39,482 bases of DNA from Deltaproteobacteria bacterium. GTDB taxonomy: Bacteria; Desulfobacterota; Desulfovibrionia; Desulfovibrionales; Desulfovibrionaceae. The stretch's first letter is position 1. Every line of letters starts with the position of its first letter. Shown here in pieces: positions 35,858-39,482 of this stretch. A program made the position numbers and the translations under genes. The stretch spans positions 1-39,482 of the forward strand of contig JAISBT010000027.1 in NCBI GenBank assembly GCA_031266055.1, written 5' to 3'. The notes beneath the pieces were generated by a model, which was given only the letters and a program-made list of their open reading frames with translations, did no database searches and was not told where the DNA came from.

Positions 35858-37932
35858 TGTACAAGTATTTCGCAAAAAAGAAATATTTACTTTTCATGGC
35901 CTGCGTACTCAGCCTGAAGCTTCTGCTTATGGGGTTTTTCTCGTCCGATTATCAGAACCGGCTGTTCATTCCTTTTGTCGAGGCGTTCATAAACGGCTTC
36001 CCCATAAACCCCTATGAATTGTTTTACGTCAACAACATGGAGCAATCTTTCCCTTACCCGCCCCTGATGCTGTTTGTTATGAGCGTCGGCGGCGTCTTGT
36101 ACAACTTCTTCGCTTCAGCCGGGCTGGACAGCCTTTTCGCGAGCAACCTTATTTTCAAGCTGCCCATACTGGCTTTCGACATAGCCGGCCTTGTCCTTTT
36201 GCTCAAGCTTTACCCGGACAGAAGAAAGAGCATTGCCGTTCTCTACTTTGCCTCTCCTATAATTTTGTACAGTTCCTACATGCACGGGCAGCTGGATATC
36301 ATTCCTACCACTCTGGCCGTTGCGGCCCTGTATTACCTGATCGGCACGCATAAAAGGACGCTTTTATATTTCGTCCTGTTTTGCGCGGCGGCCATTATGA
36401 CCAAGCACCATATCCTCATGCTTGTTCCGTTGGCTTTGATCTATATTGCCAACAAGCATTCGGCGGCGCGAGCCGTCCACGCCCTGCTGGGAATTGTCGG
36501 CGTGTGCCTGCCCGTTGTATTCGCTTTTTACGGCACAGGCCTGCTTCACAACGTCTTCCTGAACCGGGAGATGAATTTGCTCACGCGGATTTATTTTCCC
36601 TATGCCGACGCCATGGTGTTTTTGCCCATCCTGGGCCTGCTGTCAGTCTACCTTAACTATTACCTCTGCAACAGCCCCAACCGGCAATTGTTTTTGAGTT
36701 TTTGCGGCGTACTGTTCGCCGTGGCTCTTATTTTCGTTATCCCCATGCCCGGCTGGTATGTATGGATAGTGCCCTTCATTACCATTTTTTTCGTCCAGAC
36801 CAGCAGCAACCGCTACAAAAACCTGGGGATTTTTCTCGGACTGAACTTTTTCTATCTGCTCTATTTCGTTTTTTGCCACCGGTCGCCCTATGTGGATCTC
36901 TACTTTTTGTCCGTGCCGCTGGACGTTTTGAAAACCGGAGACAGCCAGTACATCAACCTGAGCTTTACCCTGCTTGAGGGGTTTATCATTTATGCCACCA
37001 TCATAATGTACCGGCTCGGCATTTCATCCAACCTTTTCTACAAGAGAAAAGAGCTTCCTTTCGCCATCGGCATCGCCGGGGATAGCGGCAGCGGAAAAAC
37101 CACGCTCCTGCAAAGCATCCGGGAGATCCTCAATGAGAAGAGAATCGTACAGATAGAGGGTGACGGCGACCATAAATGGGCGCGTGGCGAAAAAATGTGG
37201 GAGCAATATACGCACCTGAACCCCAAGGCCAACCACCTCTACCGCCAGGCGTTGGATATAGAAAAGCTGAGAAGCGGCGCGGCAATCAGGCGCGTTGATT
37301 ATGATCATCATACCGGAACATTTACAGAAAAGCTTCGGGTAAGCCCCAAACCGTATATTGTGATCAGCGGCCTGCATTCCTTGTATCTGCCAAGCATGCG
37401 CCAACAGCTTGATTTGAAAATTTACATGGATACCTCGCCGCAATTGCGCACTTTCTGGAAAATGCAGCGGGATATGCACAACAGAAGCTATTCCCCCGAA
37501 AAGATTGTGGAGCAGATCAACAAGCGTCTGCCTGATGCCGCAAGGTACATCGAGCCGCAAAAGCAATATGCGGATCTGGTCGTGAACTACTATGATCCGG
37601 ATATTCCGAAAGAATATGGCGAAAGCTACAGGGTTGCGCTGCACATGCAGCTCACCCTGAGCGCCGGGGTACATGTGGAGCCGCTGGTAACTTTCCTGAA
37701 TAAATACGGCATAAAATCGACTTTTGACTTTACTGACAACCTGGAAAAACAAATCATCAGGATTGCGCCCAGAAAGGACAAGAGCGCCGGAATCCCTTTC
37801 AACCGGCTGGCGCACCGGCTCATCCCGCACCTTGACGACATTACGACCGGAAATATTGATGCGGACGAAGATTTGGACGGCATCCTGAAAATCATCATCC
37901 TGTACATTATGAGCTACAAACTGCGGGTCTGA
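35857..37932 (+). CDS. Fusion: polytopic membrane domain (GT-C/mannosyltransferase-like) + uridine kinase/phosphoribulokinase-like P-loop kinase
   Basis: ~380 aa of TM helices with SFPYPPLMLFVMS and HGQLDIIPTTLAVAALYYL, then FAIGIAGDSGSGKTTLLQSIREIL (Walker A), DYDHHTGTFTEKLRVSPKPYIVISGLHSLYLPSMRQQLDLKIYMDT. Confidence 0.85.
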   Translation: MYKYFAKKKYLLFMACVLSLKLLLMGFFSSDYQNRLFIPFVEAFINGFPINPYELFYVNNMEQSFPYPPLMLFVMSVGGVLYNFFASAGLDSLFASNLIFKLPILAFDIAGLVLLLKLYPDRRKSIAVLYFASPIILYSSYMHGQLDIIPTTLAVAALYYLIGTHKRTLLYFVLFCAAAIMTKHHILMLVPLALIYIANKHSAARAVHALLGIVGVCLPVVFAFYGTGLLHNVFLNREMNLLTRIYFPYADAMVFLPILGLLSVYLNYYLCNSPNRQLFLSFCGVLFAVALIFVIPMPGWYVWIVPFITIFFVQTSSNRYKNLGIFLGLNFFYLLYFVFCHRSPYVDLYFLSVPLDVLKTGDSQYINLSFTLLEGFIIYATIIMYRLGISSNLFYKRKELPFAIGIAGDSGSGKTTLLQSIREILNEKRIVQIEGDGDHKWARGEKMWEQYTHLNPKANHLYRQALDIEKLRSGAAIRRVDYDHHTGTFTEKLRVSPKPYIVISGLHSLYLPSMRQQLDLKIYMDTSPQLRTFWKMQRDMHNRSYSPEKIVEQINKRLPDAARYIEPQKQYADLVVNYYDPDIPKEYGESYRVALHMQLTLSAGVHVEPLVTFLNKYGIKSTFDFTDNLEKQIIRIAPRKDKSAGIPFNRLAHRLIPHLDDITTGNIDADEDLDGILKIIILYIMSYKLRV

Positions 37933-37933
37933 T

Positions 37934-38458
37934 ATGAATGTAATATCCTTTTGCGTTATAACCGTTATCTGCGCCGTCCTGTTCATCCTGGTTCAAAAGC
38001 TCGTTATCGCCTTTGTTCCGGCCAGTGTACTTACCTGCGCGATCATCGCCTGCGTTTGCATCGCCGTGGCCGGATTTATTGTTTTTTCGCACCTCAACAA
38101 AAGTTATTACTCCGGTATGCTGGCCGCCATCGCTTATTTTTCCAGTTTTATGCTGTTCTCTGTATTCACTTCAGTATTTATAGATCGCTCGCTGACTTAT
38201 CACATTATTTTTTACAGTGCATCGCACGGTTCCATTTCGGAAAACAACATGGCCGTGCTGTTCAATTCCTCTCCTTACAAGGAGCAGCGGATAGAAGACA
38301 TGCTCAGCAAGGGATATCTGATTAAAGTAGGTGACGAATATCAGCCGACGGACAGAGCCGGATATTTTGCGAAAGTCCTCATGGCGCTTGGCGAATTCTA
38401 CAATATCAACAGCACCTGGGAGAGCGTGGAAACGCAGATGCAATCACGAAAAGATTGA
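37934..38458 (+). CDS. Hypothetical membrane protein: four predicted TM helices plus a small cytosolic, possibly winged-helix-like, tail
   Basis: ATG 1 nt after the previous stop; hydrophobic N-terminal half; tail ENNMAVLFNSSPYKEQRIEDMLSKGYLIKVGDEYQPTDRAGYFAKVLMAL. Confidence 0.7.
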   Translation: MNVISFCVITVICAVLFILVQKLVIAFVPASVLTCAIIACVCIAVAGFIVFSHLNKSYYSGMLAAIAYFSSFMLFSVFTSVFIDRSLTYHIIFYSASHGSISENNMAVLFNSSPYKEQRIEDMLSKGYLIKVGDEYQPTDRAGYFAKVLMALGEFYNINSTWESVETQMQSRKD

Positions 38459-38470
38459 AAGGATAAACGC

Positions 38471-39175
38471 TTGCTTTGTTCAATAGTCGTACCTTGCTAC
38501 AACGAGGAAAAAAACATCCCGTTGATCTTCGAGCGCTTCAAGGCGGCCATGGGCGGATGCCGCGCCGATCTTGAGCTTCTGCTCGTCAACAACGGTTCGG
38601 ATGACGGTACCGGCGAACGCATCAGCGCGCTTTTGTCCGGGCATCCTTTTGCGCGCATGGTCGTCGTTGCGGTCAATCAGGGTTACGGCTACGGCATTCT
38701 CCAGGGGCTGCGCGCAGCCAAAGGGGGGTATCTGGGGTGGACTCATGCCGATTTGCAGACGGATCCCGGTGACGTGATCAAGGCCGTCAACATCGTAAGC
38801 GAGAAGCGCGGCCGGGTTTTCGTGAAGGGAGACCGAAAGGGCCGCCCGCTTTTTGATCGGTTTTTCACCTCCGGCATGAGCTGGTTTGAAACCCTTTACC
38901 TCGGGGAAAGGCTCCACGACATTAACGCCCAGCCGAATATTTTTCCGGCGGAATTTTTCCGGAGCTGGCGGAACCCGCCCCATGATTTCGCCCTGGATCT
39001 CTATGCCCTTTACATGGCCAAAAAACATGGGCTGGAGGTGGTTCGCTTTGACGTAAAATTTCCGCCCCGGCTGCATGGCGCATCCAGTTGGAACACCGGT
39101 CTGACCGCGAAATGGAAATTTATCAAAAGAACCCTGGATTTTTCCTTTGTTCTGAAAAAACAAGGCATAAGCTGA
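38471..39175 (+). CDS. GT2-family glycosyltransferase (TTG start)
   Basis: CSIVVPCYNEEKNIPLIFERFKAAM, ELLLVNNGSDDGTGERI, NQGYGYGILQGLRAAKGGYLGWTHADLQTDP; AAAGGA upstream. Confidence 0.92.
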   Translation: MLCSIVVPCYNEEKNIPLIFERFKAAMGGCRADLELLLVNNGSDDGTGERISALLSGHPFARMVVVAVNQGYGYGILQGLRAAKGGYLGWTHADLQTDPGDVIKAVNIVSEKRGRVFVKGDRKGRPLFDRFFTSGMSWFETLYLGERLHDINAQPNIFPAEFFRSWRNPPHDFALDLYALYMAKKHGLEVVRFDVKFPPRLHGASSWNTGLTAKWKFIKRTLDFSFVLKKQGIS

Positions 39176-39482
39176 TGAAATGGATCGCCCATAGAATAAA
39201 CACCCTGGCCGAACTAAGGAACCTCCCTCCTGAATATGGCGTGGAAATAGACCTGAGAGACGATCTGTCCGGACGCATCTATCTGGAACACGACCCTTTC
39301 AAGTCGGGCCAGGACTTTGAAGAATATCTTTCACAATACCATCACGGCGCCATGATCCTCAACATCAAGAGCGAGCGGATTGAATTAAAAGCCCTTGAGC
39401 TTCTGGAGAAATACAATATTTCCGATTACTTCTTCCTGGACAGCTCCTTCCCCATGATAAAACTCCTGACGGACATGGGCGT
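39175..39482 (+). CDS. Glycerophosphodiester-phosphodiesterase / PI-PLC-like protein, truncated by window edge
   Basis: MKWIAHRINTLAELRNLPPEYGVEIDLRDDLSGRIYLEHDPFKSGQDFEEYLSQYHHGAMILNIKSERIELKALELLEKYNISDYFFLDSSFPMIKLLTDMG; ATGA overlap with the previous stop; not in ORF track because it runs off the end. Confidence 0.75.
   Translation, partial: MKWIAHRINTLAELRNLPPEYGVEIDLRDDLSGRIYLEHDPFKSGQDFEEYLSQYHHGAMILNIKSERIELKALELLEKYNISDYFFLDSSFPMIKLLTDMG

Overview
This 39.5 kb window reads as a bacterial chromosomal segment, probably deltaproteobacterial and Desulfovibrionaceae-like. That taxonomic guess comes from gene style only; no search was run. It carries about 35 protein-coding genes. Left part: a minus-strand operon (TAXI-type TRAP binding protein, fused TRAP permease, DHDPS/aldolase-family enzyme, PPC/DUF296 protein), a chemoreceptor with a C-terminal hemerythrin, a RelB/YafQ-type toxin-antitoxin pair, an AtoE-like fatty-acid transporter, an LtaS-like sulfatase-fold enzyme and MalQ. 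Middle: a CHASE4-PAS-GAF-PAS hybrid histidine kinase, malic enzyme, a polyferredoxin with a small upstream membrane ORF missing from the ORF track, a Slam (DUF560) gene with a Gly-rich lipoprotein candidate substrate, an XRE regulator, a WYL regulator and HicAB. Right: a tightly packed surface-glycan operon (glf, DUF4422, YhcH, cytidylyltransferase-SIS fusion, second SIS protein, hydroxyacid dehydrogenase, inositol-phosphatase-like, nucleotidyltransferase, polytopic membrane protein fused to a uridine-kinase/PRK-like domain, GT2, GDPD-like) that runs off the right edge. The most unusual signals are: (1) the glycan operon with its fusion architectures, preceded by a (CA)20 tract and a run of perfect hairpins; (2) several families of dispersed, modular, hairpin-forming repeats, one showing compensatory base changes; (3) a ~230 bp MITE-like multi-hairpin element in two copies, each next to a signal-transduction gene; (4) the Slam/lipoprotein pair. 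No tRNA, rRNA or CRISPR array was recognised.
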